A stretch of 64,000 nt of DNA from an uncultured Aquimarina sp. (GCA_947498775.1 CANMLL010000016.1:1-64000), one strand, 5' to 3'; shown: positions 35,698 to 45,839, numbered from the stretch's first letter. The notes: a model not told the origin generated them from the letters alone. Numbers and translations: made by a program.

Positions 35698-36396
35698 TTA
35701 TAACCCTAAAACATCTCTCATAGTAAAAACTCCAATTCTTTCTTTTAACCATTCTGCAGCTATAACGGCACCCAATGCAAAGCCACTACGATTGTGCGCA
35801 GTATGCGCAATCTCTATATTGTCTACTTTTGAGGAGTAAGTGACCGTATGTGTTCCTGGTACACGATCAATTCTTTTTGCAGTAATCGCAATGGTTTCAT
35901 GATCACCCTTATCTAGTTTCCAGGTTTTTTTATTAGTGTTTTCAATAATTCCTTCGGCAAGCGTAATAGCAGTGCCACTAGGAGCATCCAGCTTTTCGGT
36001 GTGATGAATTTCTTCCATGGCAATGTCATAACCTTCTACAGAACTCATCATTTTTGCTAATTTCTTATTAAGTTCAAAAAACAGATTAACACCCAGGCTA
36101 TAGTTAGAAGCATAGATAAAGGCACCTTTTTTTTCTTTACATAAATGTACCATTGTGTCATAATGATCTAACCACCCTGTGGTACCTGAAACAATAGGAA
36201 CATTGGCGTTAAAACAATTGGTGATATTATTTACTGCGGCAGTAGGAATACTAAAATCTATAGCAACATCTGCTTGAGAAACGTTATAGTCGGTGTCGTC
36301 TTTATCTACTTTAAGTACAATGGTATGGCCTCTTTCTATAGCAATTTTTTCTATAGTTTTACCCATTTTGCCATATCCTAGTAGTGCAATTTTCAT
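35698..36396 (-). CDS. dapB: 4-hydroxy-tetrahydrodipicolinate reductase
   Basis: This 232-residue enzyme of lysine and diaminopimelate synthesis reduces the DapA product with NAD(P)H. It has the nucleotide site GYGKMGKT (residues 7-14), VSGTTGW, and the catalytic EEIHHTEKLDAPSGTA region. It is shorter than E. coli DapB (273), as is usual in Bacteroidota. It sits between the DUF5683 gene and lepB. Confidence 0.94.
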   Translation of the reverse strand: MKIALLGYGKMGKTIEKIAIERGHTIVLKVDKDDTDYNVSQADVAIDFSIPTAAVNNITNCFNANVPIVSGTTGWLDHYDTMVHLCKEKKGAFIYASNYSLGVNLFFELNKKLAKMMSSVEGYDIAMEEIHHTEKLDAPSGTAITLAEGIIENTNKKTWKLDKGDHETIAITAKRIDRVPGTHTVTYSSKVDNIEIAHTAHNRSGFALGAVIAAEWLKERIGVFTMRDVLGL

Positions 36397-36435
36397 GTTT
36401 TGGTTGATTGTTTATAAAAGTACAATGTTTTCTTT

Positions 36436-37026
36436 TCAAAAACTATAATTGAACGAAACCCCATAATTAAGCCCGGTATTAAACTCATTGAAGTTTACTT
36501 TTGGTTTTAAAGAGAGGTCTTCTGTGATATTATATTGCTGCAAATGGGCTGTGACATTGGCATCTACGATATTTAAAAGGTAGGCTGCAGCCGTTAACAA
36601 CAAAGATAACTCTTGATCGCGACGAAAACGGTCCTGTAAATCGATTAATTGATCTTCTGTAAATTGAGGGAATTCATCATCGGTAAAACCTGCTAAACGT
36701 CGTTTATAGGCATCTCTTAAATCATTGTATCTGCCATTATTCTCCAAATAAAAATATACGCCAGCGCCTATTGCAGCATATACAATGGGTATTTTCCAAT
36801 ATTTTTTGGTGTATGCCTGTCCTAATCCAGGAAGTACGGCAGAATAAAATGCAGCACGGGCAGGAGCTAATGGCTCGTAGGGTCTAATCTTTTTTTCTTT
36901 CTTTCTCTTTTGCTTTTTTACGGCAACTTCTTCTGTGGTAACTTTTAACTCTTCATTCTCTTGAGCAATTATACTTTGAACAGAAAAAAGTAGGGTAATA
37001 ATTATATAGCAGCATTTAACTTTCAC
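36436..37026 (-). CDS. DUF5683-family membrane protein
   Basis: This 196-residue protein has a signal peptide (about residues 1-20), a basic stretch (KKQKRKKEKK), then PARAAFYSAVLPGLGQAY and two or more hydrophobic helices. The P-x-x-AAxxSAxLPGxGQxYxxxxWK pattern defines DUF5683, widespread in Bacteroidota next to parB. The role is unknown. Its start overlaps the end of parB by 11 bp. Confidence 0.85.
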   Translation of the reverse strand: MKVKCCYIIITLLFSVQSIIAQENEELKVTTEEVAVKKQKRKKEKKIRPYEPLAPARAAFYSAVLPGLGQAYTKKYWKIPIVYAAIGAGVYFYLENNGRYNDLRDAYKRRLAGFTDDEFPQFTEDQLIDLQDRFRRDQELSLLLTAAAYLLNIVDANVTAHLQQYNITEDLSLKPKVNFNEFNTGLNYGVSFNYSF

Positions 37027-37921
37027 TATTGATAAGTTTCTTTAAACGGTTAAAATCTTCTTCAGAAGAAAAGGGGATAATTAGTTTACCACTTCCTTTA
37101 CTGGAAACTTTTACATCAATTTTTGCGCCAAAATATTCAGAAAAATCTTTTACTCCTTTTGCAATATGTTTTGGAAAAGCGCCAGGTACAGAAACTCCTG
37201 TAGATTTTTCTGTTTTGTTGCTTAAAGATCGCACTAAATTCTCGGTATCTCTTACAGATAGCGATTTACCAATTATTTTTTCGTAGATATCTAATTGTTG
37301 CTGTTGGTCATCTATATTGATAAGGGCACGACCATGTCCCATAGAGATAAATCCATCTCGCATACCCGTTTGCACGATAGGATCTAATTTTAACAATCTG
37401 AGATAATTAGCGATGGTTGATCTCTTTTTTCCAACACGATCACTTAACTGCTCTTGTGTAAGACTGATTTCATCAATAAGGCGTTGGTAGGACAAAGCGA
37501 TTTCGATAGGATCAAGATCTTGTCGTTGTATGTTTTCTACCAAAGCCATGGTCAACGATTCCTGATCATTAGCAATTCGTATATAAGCAGGAATGGTCTT
37601 TAGACCTGCTAATCTAGAAGCACGAAAACGGCGTTCACCACTTACCAGCTGAAAGGTGTTGAAATCAAGTTTACGAACGGTAATGGGTTGTATTACACCT
37701 ACTTCCTTTATAGAAGTTGCAAGTTCACGTAACGTTTCATCATTAAAACTGGTACGCGGCTGAAATGGGTTAACATCGATACTTTCTAGTTCTAATTCTA
37801 TAATATTACCGACTACTTTATCAGCATTTTTATCATTAACTGACTTTATATCATTATCGGGATCCTTCAGCAATGCTGAAAGCCCTCTACCCAACGCTTG
37901 TTTTTTTGTCGCCTTCGCCAT
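37016..37921 (-). CDS. parB: Chromosome partitioning protein ParB
   Basis: This 301-residue DNA- and CTP-binding protein has the N-terminal domain with DVNPFQPR and LVSGERRFRASRLAG (the GERR box), a helix-turn-helix region (QEQLSDRVGKKRSTIANYLR) and a C-terminal dimerisation part. It follows parA by 6 bp. I did not notice a parS-like 16-bp palindrome in the window. Confidence 0.95.
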   Translation of the reverse strand: MAKATKKQALGRGLSALLKDPDNDIKSVNDKNADKVVGNIIELELESIDVNPFQPRTSFNDETLRELATSIKEVGVIQPITVRKLDFNTFQLVSGERRFRASRLAGLKTIPAYIRIANDQESLTMALVENIQRQDLDPIEIALSYQRLIDEISLTQEQLSDRVGKKRSTIANYLRLLKLDPIVQTGMRDGFISMGHGRALINIDDQQQQLDIYEKIIGKSLSVRDTENLVRSLSNKTEKSTGVSVPGAFPKHIAKGVKDFSEYFGAKIDVKVSSKGSGKLIIPFSSEEDFNRLKKLINSES

Positions 37922-37927
37922 GAATCC

Positions 37928-38692
37928 TTAACTATTTTTCTTAATTATTTCGTGAGCCAAACTTAAGTAATTACTGGCACCTTTGCTAGCGGCATCATAA
38001 TTTATTATACTCTCACCGTAGCTAGGTGCTTCACTTAAACGTATATTTCTTTGAATGATTGTTTTAAACACCATCTCGTTGAAGTGTTTTTGCACTTCTT
38101 CAACCACTTGGTTTGATAATCTTAATCTAGAATCGTACATGGTAAGTAACAATCCCTCAATATCAAGTTTTTCGTTATGCACTTTTTGCACACTTTTTAT
38201 CGTATTCAAAAGCTTTCCTAACCCTTCTAAGGCAAAATATTCGCATTGAATAGGGATCATAACCGAATCTGCTGCTGTTAATGCGTTTAGCGTTAGTAAT
38301 CCAAGAGACGGCGCACAATCTATAAGGATGTAATCATATTGTGACTTAAGTCCTTGAATTGCTTTTTTCAGCATGTATTCTCGTTCATCCTTATCTACCA
38401 ACTCAATCTCTATAGCAACTAAGTCGATATGTGCCGGAATAATATGCACATTAGGAGAACTGGTTTCCATAATGGCATCCTTAGGCTTTAGGGTGTGCTC
38501 CAGAATCTGATAGGTGCCTTTTTCAATAGTATCTACATCTAACCCAAGTCCAGAAGTTGCATTTGCTTGTGGATCTGCATCGATAAGTAATACTTTTTTC
38601 TCTAGTACGCCTAGAGAAGCTGCTAAATTTACTGAGGTAGTCGTTTTACCTACACCACCTTTTTGATTGGCAATTGCTATTATTTTACCCAT
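37928..38692 (-). CDS. parA: Chromosome partitioning ATPase ParA
   Basis: This 254-residue ATPase starts at MGKIIAIANQKGGVGKTTT (38692). The frame extends to 38728, but that part lacks similarity to the family. The deviant Walker A KGGVGKTTT is at residues 10-18, the A' motif is DADPQANATSG, and Walker B is YILIDCAPSLG. It is the first gene of the leftward run parA-parB-DUF5683-dapB-lepB. Confidence 0.95.
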   Translation of the reverse strand: MGKIIAIANQKGGVGKTTTSVNLAASLGVLEKKVLLIDADPQANATSGLGLDVDTIEKGTYQILEHTLKPKDAIMETSSPNVHIIPAHIDLVAIEIELVDKDEREYMLKKAIQGLKSQYDYILIDCAPSLGLLTLNALTAADSVMIPIQCEYFALEGLGKLLNTIKSVQKVHNEKLDIEGLLLTMYDSRLRLSNQVVEEVQKHFNEMVFKTIIQRNIRLSEAPSYGESIINYDAASKGASNYLSLAHEIIKKNS

Positions 38693-38772
38693 AAGGGGAG
38701 ATTTGGATTTTAGCAGGTAAAAATACAATTTATTATATATTATAAAAATGAAAAATGTTAACAGGAGGCAAT

Positions 38773-38805
38773 AAAAAAGACCATCCCCCTTTGAGAATGG
38801 TCTTA
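38773..38805 (-). terminator. Terminator behind the dienoyl-CoA reductase gene
   Basis: AAGACCAT (38777-38784) pairs with ATGGTCTT (38797-38804) around a 12-nt loop. On the minus strand it is followed by a T-run. It ends the leftward gene at 38833. Confidence 0.75.
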
Positions 38806-38832
38806 TGAACTTTGGTTATTGTTAATAACTAC

Positions 38833-39714
38833 TTATTTATTTTTTTTTGAACGAATCATTGCTTCCAATTGATCCCACATTTCTTCGGGAATTTGTTCTA
38901 GCATATTAAATTGGCCTGCACCCTTAAGCCATTCACCACCATCTAGGGTAACCACCTCTCCATTTACATAGGCAGAGAAATCTGATACCAAATAAGCCGC
39001 CAGATTAGCGAGCTCTTGATGATCCCCTACACGCCCCAAAGGAACCTGTTTTTTCATGTCAATTTTATCCTTTAAATCACCGGGTAATAATCTATCCCAA
39101 GCTCCTTTGGTCGGAAAAGGACCAGGGGCAATGGCATTAAAACGCATTCCGTATTTTGCCCATTCAACCGCCAAGGATCTGGTCATGGCAAGAACTCCGG
39201 CTTTTGCCGTAGCACTTGGTACTACATAGGCAGAACCTGTCCAGGCATAGGTAGTAACAATGTTAAGTACCGTAGTGTTTTTGTATTTGGTATCAATCCA
39301 GTGTTTTCCGAAGGCAAGGGTGCAGTTTTTGGTACCTTTAAGTACAATATCGATGATAATGTCAAAGGCACGGTGAGATAAACGCTCTGTTGGGGAAATA
39401 AAATTTCCCGCTGCATTATTCAATAGAATATCTACAGTGCCAAATACTTCTAGAACTTTCTCTTTCATCGCTTCGACTTGATCGAATTCTCTTACATCAC
39501 ATTGTACCGGTAAACAAGTGCCTCCGGTTTCATCTTCCAGTTCTTTGGCTGTATTTTGTAGTTTTTCTAGATTACGTGAAGTTATTGCTACTTTGGCTCC
39601 AAGTTCCAGAAAATATTTAGTCATCGATTTTCCTAAACCGCTACCACCACCGGTAACTACTATGTTTTTTCCTTTTAAGGCTCCGTCACGAAGCATTTTA
39701 TCTGTATAACTCAT
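38833..39714 (-). CDS. 2,4-dienoyl-CoA reductase, SDR (DECR) type
   Basis: This 293-residue short-chain dehydrogenase has the NADPH site TGGGSGLGKSM and NNAAGNF. It looks much closer to the mitochondrial DECR1 group than to the flavin-type FadH: TTYAWTGSAYVVPSATAKAG contains the DECR-type Tyr displaced from the usual YxxxK spacing, and WAKYGMRFNAIAPGP and ELANLAAYLVSD follow. It would reduce dienoyl-CoAs made during beta-oxidation of unsaturated fatty acids. No peroxisome-type ending is present. A 24-bp palindrome lies 46 bp upstream and may be an operator. Confidence 0.88.
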   Translation of the reverse strand: MSYTDKMLRDGALKGKNIVVTGGGSGLGKSMTKYFLELGAKVAITSRNLEKLQNTAKELEDETGGTCLPVQCDVREFDQVEAMKEKVLEVFGTVDILLNNAAGNFISPTERLSHRAFDIIIDIVLKGTKNCTLAFGKHWIDTKYKNTTVLNIVTTYAWTGSAYVVPSATAKAGVLAMTRSLAVEWAKYGMRFNAIAPGPFPTKGAWDRLLPGDLKDKIDMKKQVPLGRVGDHQELANLAAYLVSDFSAYVNGEVVTLDGGEWLKGAGQFNMLEQIPEEMWDQLEAMIRSKKNK

Positions 39715-40028
39715 ATAGGTGTGATTGTCAATATTTGTTGAAAGTTACAATTTATATTTTAAATACTATGCATGCATAGTATTTTTATTAACTACTTAGA
39801 ACGTTTGACTAAAATACTACTATTTATTCTAATTAAACAGCTGTAAAATGAAAATTAAATGAAGAATGAAATAGAATTGGATTTAGCAGAGAAAGTCTTC
39901 TTATTACAATGATACCTGGCAAAATTGTATATCAAAGTGGAGACGCACATATTTAGGTAAGAATTTAGAAAAAATGCAAACTTTCCTTATCTTTTCAAAA
40001 TCATTAATTATGTTATAATATAGCAATT
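39715..40028. other. Intergenic region between divergent genes
   Basis: This 314-bp spacer separates the leftward reductase gene from the rightward plug-TPR gene. Its main feature is the 24-bp palindrome at 39761-39784. A 17-codon open frame from 39859 (MKNEIELDLAEKVFLLQ) has no support as a gene. I see no RNA gene. Confidence 0.5.
39761..39784. promoter_or_regulatory. Perfect 24-bp palindrome, candidate operator
   Basis: Half-site AAATACTATGCA is followed directly by its exact reverse complement, with no loop. The absence of a spacer argues against a terminator and for a dimeric repressor site. It lies 46 bp upstream of the leftward reductase gene. Confidence 0.55.
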
Positions 40029-41798
40029 ATGGGTTATAGTTTTACTTCTTCTAAGGTGATGGGATTCTCAAAAAAGTATGTTATTCCTTTACAGATTTGT
40101 TTTTTAATGCTTTCTGGGTTTTTTCACGGGCATTGCCAATCTGAAGAAAAATTAAATGAGATTTCAGGATATGTTAGTAATACTAACGTTCCGCTAGCAA
40201 ACGTGAATGTGTCTGTAAGAAATAAGGAGGTAAGAACTATTACTAATGAAAACGGGTATTATGAAATAAAAGCTATGCCAAAAGAAGTAATTCAATTTTC
40301 GTATTCTGGGATGAAATCTATTGAGATCGTTATCGAAGATATTACCAGTACGCTTAATGTAAGCATGGTTAAGGAACTTAATGAATTGGGGCAAGTAACA
40401 ATCAAAACCAAGAAAAATTCTAAAGAACGGGAAGAGGAAATTGAAGATAATACGATATTTACAGCCTATGGTAAGGTAGATAGGAAAAGTAGATCATATG
40501 GTAAAGTGAAATCTATAAAGGGAAAAGCTTTAACAGTACAAGGTAGTGACTTAATAGAAACTTTAAGTGGACTTATAAGTTACCTAGGTATAGAACGTGA
40601 CAGAAATGGAGTAAAAAGAGTTAGAATCGTACCTAACCTTTCTTTATCTAATTCAGAAGAAAGTTTAGCCGTTTGGGATATTGATGGTATTATTTATGAA
40701 GATCCTCCGAATTTACCTGTTTCTGAAATATCAAAAGTTGATGTTATTCGTTCTGTTGCAGGGACTGTTAATTATGGTATGAGAGGTTCGGGGGGTGTTA
40801 TAGTTGTAAGAACAAAAGGAACCAAAGTTATATCAGGAAAAGGAACAAAGAATAGAAAGAAAGATGAAAAAGGATATACGAATCAATACAAATCAATACA
40901 GTTCAGGCCTGTTTATTTTAATGTACTAGATACTATTTCTAACAAGCATACATTATATGAACAGTATAATCAACTTACTATAAGAAATAAAGACGTCCCG
41001 AGTTTTTTTCTTGATTTTTCTGAATATTTCTTAGAAGAAAAAAAAGATGATTCTCTTTCATTAAAAGTACTTTCTGAGGCCAGTAAATTATTTGTAAATG
41101 ACCCTGAGGTATTAAAAACTATAGCATATGCCTATCAAAAACAAGGTGAACACCAGAAAGCAATTAAAATGTATACCAAGCTAATTGGTTTACGGCCGTC
41201 ATACGCACAATCTTACAGGGATTTGGCTAATGCATACTCTACTGGTAAGCAATACAAAAAAGCCTGGGACACGTATTTAAGATATTTACAGAATGGTAAT
41301 TTGGTTTATGAAGAGGGAATAGAGAAAGTTGTTTACAGTGAAATGAGTTTATTGTATTCCCTAAAAAAGAATATAACTTCTATTAAAGACACTTCACAAA
41401 TAAGAGGCTTAAATTTATCCTGCTCAAAAAGTGATGTTAGAATTGTTTTTGAATGGAACACCTCTGAGGCTGAGTTTGAAATTGAATTTGTAGATCCACA
41501 ATCTAGATCTTTTACTTTTGATCACTCTTTGGAAAAGACTCCATACCGCATTATTGATGAAAAAGAGATAGGGTATTCATGCAATGAGTTCTATTTTTAT
41601 AACCTTACAAAGGGCGATTGGTATGTGAATATAAAATATTTTGGAAATAAAAAATACGAACCTACTTATCTAAAAGCTTCAATATATTACAACTGGGGGA
41701 AAATAAATCAAACTCAAGAAATTAGATTGTTCAGGCTGCAACGTCAAAATTATAAGATGGAGCTATTAAAGTTTAACTCTAAACTTGTTAATCCTTAG
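40029..41798 (+). CDS. CarbopepD-like / TonB-plug-like / TPR / DUF2135-like fusion protein (copy 1)
   Basis: This 589-residue exported protein has a signal peptide (signal core IPLQICFLMLSGFF; the ATG at 40059 is an alternative start). A carboxypeptidase-like regulatory domain (about 43-115, EISGYVSNTNVPLANVNV) is followed by a segment resembling a TonB receptor plug (about 175-265, with ISKVDVIRSVAGTVNYGMRG and GGVIVVRTKG), but no beta-barrel follows. Tetratricopeptide repeats occupy about 355-430 (AYAYQKQGEHQKAIKMYTKL). The C-terminus (about 470-589) has VRIVFEWNTSEAEFEIEFVDP, which resembles the DUF2135/YfaP domain. The next gene is a full-length paralogue. Function unknown. Confidence 0.8.
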   Translation: MGYSFTSSKVMGFSKKYVIPLQICFLMLSGFFHGHCQSEEKLNEISGYVSNTNVPLANVNVSVRNKEVRTITNENGYYEIKAMPKEVIQFSYSGMKSIEIVIEDITSTLNVSMVKELNELGQVTIKTKKNSKEREEEIEDNTIFTAYGKVDRKSRSYGKVKSIKGKALTVQGSDLIETLSGLISYLGIERDRNGVKRVRIVPNLSLSNSEESLAVWDIDGIIYEDPPNLPVSEISKVDVIRSVAGTVNYGMRGSGGVIVVRTKGTKVISGKGTKNRKKDEKGYTNQYKSIQFRPVYFNVLDTISNKHTLYEQYNQLTIRNKDVPSFFLDFSEYFLEEKKDDSLSLKVLSEASKLFVNDPEVLKTIAYAYQKQGEHQKAIKMYTKLIGLRPSYAQSYRDLANAYSTGKQYKKAWDTYLRYLQNGNLVYEEGIEKVVYSEMSLLYSLKKNITSIKDTSQIRGLNLSCSKSDVRIVFEWNTSEAEFEIEFVDPQSRSFTFDHSLEKTPYRIIDEKEIGYSCNEFYFYNLTKGDWYVNIKYFGNKKYEPTYLKASIYYNWGKINQTQEIRLFRLQRQNYKMELLKFNSKLVNP

Positions 41799-41950
41799 CG
41801 ATTTGATAGTTTTTGTCAAAAAAGTAAGATAAGATTAACTTATTGTGCTAAACTATTGTTAATCCCGTGTATTAAGTGTTAATATGATAAAGTTATTGTT
41901 GTAGATATTGTAAATTAAATAATAACATTAAATTAATAAATTCTTCATTT

Positions 41951-43693
41951 ATGAAATCCAAAAACATTTTTATTAGGCAGGTGTTATTCTTCTTCTTAGC
42001 AGCTGGAAATATTATGATTGTATTAAGTCAATCTTCATCTTTAAAAGAGATTTCGGGTTATGTAACTCATGATAAGATACCGCTAAAAAATGTTAATGTT
42101 TATGTGCAAGATGCAAACCAGAAAGTGGTTACAGATGGAAAAGGTTTTTATTCTATTGAAGCAGGTGAGAGAGATGTCATTCAATACTCATTTATCGGAA
42201 TGAGACCTGTAGCGATAATGGTAGAAGATGTTACAGATTTTTTAAATATTAAAATGTCCAAAAAAGTAAGCGATTTAGATGAAGTTTTGGTACAGGGAAA
42301 TGGAAATGAAAAGAATTTTATTAGAAAAAAGCGGAGAAGGCCAAAAGTTTCGATAGCTTATGGTAAAATCGATAAACGAAGTTTTTCAAATCGGGCCCAA
42401 ATTATAGAGGGAAAGGATCTTTGGTTAGGTTCAAGAAATGTAACTGAGGCTATTCAAAATCAATTGGCTTTTGCCGGGTATGCGAGTTTAGGAATCCGTC
42501 CCACAGGAACAATTTTTGGTAAAACAACTCCTATTTATGATATTGATGGCATAATTTTTAATGATAATCCTCCTCATGTTGACCTGTATGATGTAGATTT
42601 TGTTGCCATACTTAGATCTGTTGGAGCCACTACTTTATACGGAATGCGCGGTGCTGCCGGGGTAATCGTTGTAAGAACAAAAGGTGCTTCAAAAACGGGA
42701 GAGGTAGAAGATCTGGCTTATACGAATCGATCCAAATATAAATATGATGCACTCCCATACAAGTATACCACATCAAGATCTAAGTATTTAGACAATTTTA
42801 AAAGCGTTGCAGATAGAGAACTATATAATACGTATCAGCGTATGGTCACGAATTATAAAAGTTCACCTAGTTTTTATCTTGATGTTGCTGATTTTTTCAG
42901 AAAAGAGAAAAAGAATAAAAAACTTGCTCTCAAAGTCTTAAAGGACATGCAAGAAGAATTTGATAAAAATCCCGAAGCTCTTAAAGCCTTGGCATATACG
43001 TATGAGCATTTTGGTGAAAAAAAACAAGCTATAGAAGTTTATTACAGAATAGCATATTTGCGTGCTTCTTACACGCAATCATTTAGAGATTTGGCAAATG
43101 CATACACTAAAAACAAACAATATAAAGAGGGTTGGGATATGTATCTTCGATACCTGCAACGAGGAAATAAACTTAAAGAAAAAGGAATCGAACAGATGGT
43201 TTATAATGAGATGCATTCTTTATACTCCCAAAAGAAAGATATCGCAAAGATAAAAGAGACATTCATACCAAAAAGTAATAAAGAAGACTTAGAGAGCGAC
43301 CTACGAGTTGTTTTTGAATGGAATACCTCTGAAGCCGAATTTGCTTTTGAATTTGTTGACCCAAACCTTAATGCCTTTACTTATGAGCATTCATTGTCTA
43401 AAAACAGTGAGCGTATAGCAGATCAAAAAGCCAAAGGATACTCTTCTGAAGAGTTTTTTGTACATGATATGAAAAATGGAAATTGGCTTATTAATATGAC
43501 GTATTTAGGAAATAAAAAATACCAACCGACGTATTTAAAAGCCACTGTGTACAAAAATTGGGGTAGAAAAAATCAAACGCAAGAAATTAAAGTATTTAAA
43601 CTTTCAGATTTAGGTAACAAAACGCAGTTATTTACATTTAATTCTGCTATATCAACTGCAATTTCGTCTAATCTAAAACCAGGTAAAGATTAA
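41951..43693 (+). CDS. CarbopepD-like / TonB-plug-like / TPR / DUF2135-like fusion protein (copy 2)
   Basis: This 580-residue paralogue of the preceding gene has the same order. It has a signal peptide (to about residue 26), a carboxypeptidase-like domain (EISGYVTHDKIPLKNVNV), a basic linker (KKRRRPK), and a plug-like part (VDFVAILRSVGATTLYGMRG, then GVIVVRTKG). TPRs (AYTYEHFGEKKQAIEVYYRI) and a DUF2135-like end (LRVVFEWNTSEAEFAFEF) complete it. The YGMRGxxGVIVVRTKG segment matches the end of SusC plugs, where the barrel would start. The 152-bp gap to copy 1 holds no clear terminator. It converges on the mutase large-subunit gene with 16 bp between stops. Confidence 0.8.
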   Translation: MKSKNIFIRQVLFFFLAAGNIMIVLSQSSSLKEISGYVTHDKIPLKNVNVYVQDANQKVVTDGKGFYSIEAGERDVIQYSFIGMRPVAIMVEDVTDFLNIKMSKKVSDLDEVLVQGNGNEKNFIRKKRRRPKVSIAYGKIDKRSFSNRAQIIEGKDLWLGSRNVTEAIQNQLAFAGYASLGIRPTGTIFGKTTPIYDIDGIIFNDNPPHVDLYDVDFVAILRSVGATTLYGMRGAAGVIVVRTKGASKTGEVEDLAYTNRSKYKYDALPYKYTTSRSKYLDNFKSVADRELYNTYQRMVTNYKSSPSFYLDVADFFRKEKKNKKLALKVLKDMQEEFDKNPEALKALAYTYEHFGEKKQAIEVYYRIAYLRASYTQSFRDLANAYTKNKQYKEGWDMYLRYLQRGNKLKEKGIEQMVYNEMHSLYSQKKDIAKIKETFIPKSNKEDLESDLRVVFEWNTSEAEFAFEFVDPNLNAFTYEHSLSKNSERIADQKAKGYSSEEFFVHDMKNGNWLINMTYLGNKKYQPTYLKATVYKNWGRKNQTQEIKVFKLSDLGNKTQLFTFNSAISTAISSNLKPGKD

Positions 43694-43709
43694 TAATAGT
43701 CCTGGTTTC

Positions 43710-45839
43710 TTAAAAAGTAGATATTAAAATCTCTAAAATAGTAATGGCGGCATCACTGATTTTGGTTCCAGGGCCAAAAATAGCAACTGCCCCGGCATCA
43801 AATAGGAAATCATAATCATCTGGAGGAATCACACCCCCTACAATGATCATGATATCTTCTCGGCCATATTTTTTGAGTTCTTCAACAATTTGAGGGACCA
43901 GCGTTTTGTGCCCTCCCGCAAGTGACGATACACCAACAATGTGTACATCATTTTCTACTGCCTGTTTTGCTGCCTCACTCGGAGTCTGAAAGAGCGGACC
44001 TATATCAACGTCAAAACCAACATCAGCATAGCTGGTAGCTACGACTTTTGCCCCACGATCATGGCCATCTTGCCCCATTTTGGCAATCATGATTCTTGGC
44101 CTACGGCCTTCTAACTCAGCAAACCGATTGGCTAGTTCTCTGGCCTTATTAAAAGATTCGTCGTTCTTTATTTCTTTGGCATACACCCCGGTAAATGTTT
44201 TTATTTGTGCTTTATATCTTCCAAATTCTTTTTCTAAGGCATCACTTATTTCTCCAAGCGTAGCTCTTAACCTTGCAGCTTCTACGGCTAAAGCTAGTAA
44301 ATTTTGATTAGTATCTGCAGCCGCTGTAGACAAATTGTTTAGGGCTTTTTGTACTGCTTGCTCATCTCTAGATGCTTTTACTTTTTGTAAACCTTCTATT
44401 TGTTGGGCACGTACGGCTTGATTATCTACCTTCAAAGTACTTATGGCTTCTTCTTCCTCTAATTTGAATTTATTTACCCCTATAATTATATCTTGTTCAC
44501 TATCGATTCTGGCTTGTTTTCGGGCAGCAGCTTCTTCAATCCTCATTTTCGGGATTCCTGCTTCAATGGCTTTGGTCATTCCTCCTAATTCTTCGACTTC
44601 TTCGAGTAATTTCCAGGCTTTTTTGGCAATATCATTAGTTAGTGATTCTACATAATAGCTTCCTGCCCATGGATCTACTGTGCGAGTGATATTGGTCTCT
44701 TCTTGAAGATAAATTTGAGTATTTCTGGCAATTCTTGCCGAAAAATCTGTTGGTAATGCTATAGCCTCATCCAACGCATTAGTGTGTAAACTTTGGGTTC
44801 CGCCAAAGGCGGCAGCACTGGCTTCGATACATGTTCGTGCTACATTATTAAAAGGGTCTTGTGCCGTTAAACTCCATCCACTAGTTTGACAATGAGTACG
44901 CAGCATTAAAGATTTTGGATTTTTTGGATTAAATTGCTTTATTAATTTTGCCCATAGCATTCTGGCGGCTCTCATTTTGGCAATTTCCATAAAATGATTC
45001 ATCCCAATTGCCCAGAAGAAGGATAGGCGAGGGGCAAATGAATCAACATCTAATCCAGCTTCTATACCTTTTCTAATGTATTCTAATCCGTCGGCAAGGG
45101 TATATGCCAATTCTATATCGCATGTAGCTCCGGCCTCTTGCATATGGTATCCTGAGATGCTGATGGGATTGAATCGGGGCATGTTCTTAGAACAATACTT
45201 AAAGATGTCACTAATGATTCTCATAGACGGTGTAGGAGGATAGATATAGGTATTGCGAACCATGAACTCCTTTAGGATATCATTTTGTATTGTGCCGGAC
45301 AATAAATTTTTATCTACACCTTGCTCTTCTGCAGCAACAATATAGAATGCCATGATGGGTAATACGGCCCCATTCATAGTCATAGAGACTGACATTTTAT
45401 CAAGTGGAATTTGATCAAAAAGCACCTTCATGTCTTCGACAGTATCAATAGCAACTCCTGCCATACCAACATCGCCAACAACTCTTTCATGATCGCTGTC
45501 ATATCCTCGATGTGTAGCAAGGTCAAACGCCACAGATAGACCTTTTTGACCTGCAGCAAGATTTCTTCTATAAAAGGCATTACTTTCTTCTGCTGTAGAA
45601 AAACCTGCATATTGTCTAATAGTCCATGGTCTGCGCACATACATCGTAGAATATGGTCCTCTTAAATATGGCGGAGTACCCGCAGAAAAATTAAGATGAC
45701 CTAGTTCTTTAATATCATCTTTTGTATAATTTGATTTGATAGCTATCCCTTCAGAGGTTCTGAAGACAGCACTTTTTGATGCGCTCCCGGATGATGTTTT
45801 TTTACGTAACGTTATGCCCTGTATGTCTTTTCTGCTCAT
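43710..45839 (-). CDS. mutB: Methylmalonyl-CoA mutase, large (catalytic) subunit
   Basis: This 709-residue enzyme interconverts methylmalonyl-CoA and succinyl-CoA using adenosylcobalamin. The substrate-binding barrel has [25 protein letters not shown] near the start. The C-terminal cobalamin domain has the base-off ligand motif [13 protein letters not shown] and [10 protein letters not shown]. Length matches the family. The small subunit is encoded upstream on the same strand, with a hypothetical gene between them. Confidence 0.96.
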   Translation of the reverse strand: MSRKDIQGITLRKKTSSGSASKSAVFRTSEGIAIKSNYTKDDIKELGHLNFSAGTPPYLRGPYSTMYVRRPWTIRQYAGFSTAEESNAFYRRNLAAGQKGLSVAFDLATHRGYDSDHERVVGDVGMAGVAIDTVEDMKVLFDQIPLDKMSVSMTMNGAVLPIMAFYIVAAEEQGVDKNLLSGTIQNDILKEFMVRNTYIYPPTPSMRIISDIFKYCSKNMPRFNPISISGYHMQEAGATCDIELAYTLADGLEYIRKGIEAGLDVDSFAPRLSFFWAIGMNHFMEIAKMRAARMLWAKLIKQFNPKNPKSLMLRTHCQTSGWSLTAQDPFNNVARTCIEASAAAFGGTQSLHTNALDEAIALPTDFSARIARNTQIYLQEETNITRTVDPWAGSYYVESLTNDIAKKAWKLLEEVEELGGMTKAIEAGIPKMRIEEAAARKQARIDSEQDIIIGVNKFKLEEEEAISTLKVDNQAVRAQQIEGLQKVKASRDEQAVQKALNNLSTAAADTNQNLLALAVEAARLRATLGEISDALEKEFGRYKAQIKTFTGVYAKEIKNDESFNKARELANRFAELEGRRPRIMIAKMGQDGHDRGAKVVATSYADVGFDVDIGPLFQTPSEAAKQAVENDVHIVGVSSLAGGHKTLVPQIVEELKKYGREDIMIIVGGVIPPDDYDFLFDAGAVAIFGPGTKISDAAITILEILISTF

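Noticed and set aside
39859-39912. 17-codon open frame as a small gene
   Set aside because: No ribosome-binding context or similarity was recognisable, and it ends at once; chance open frames of this size are common in AT-rich DNA.
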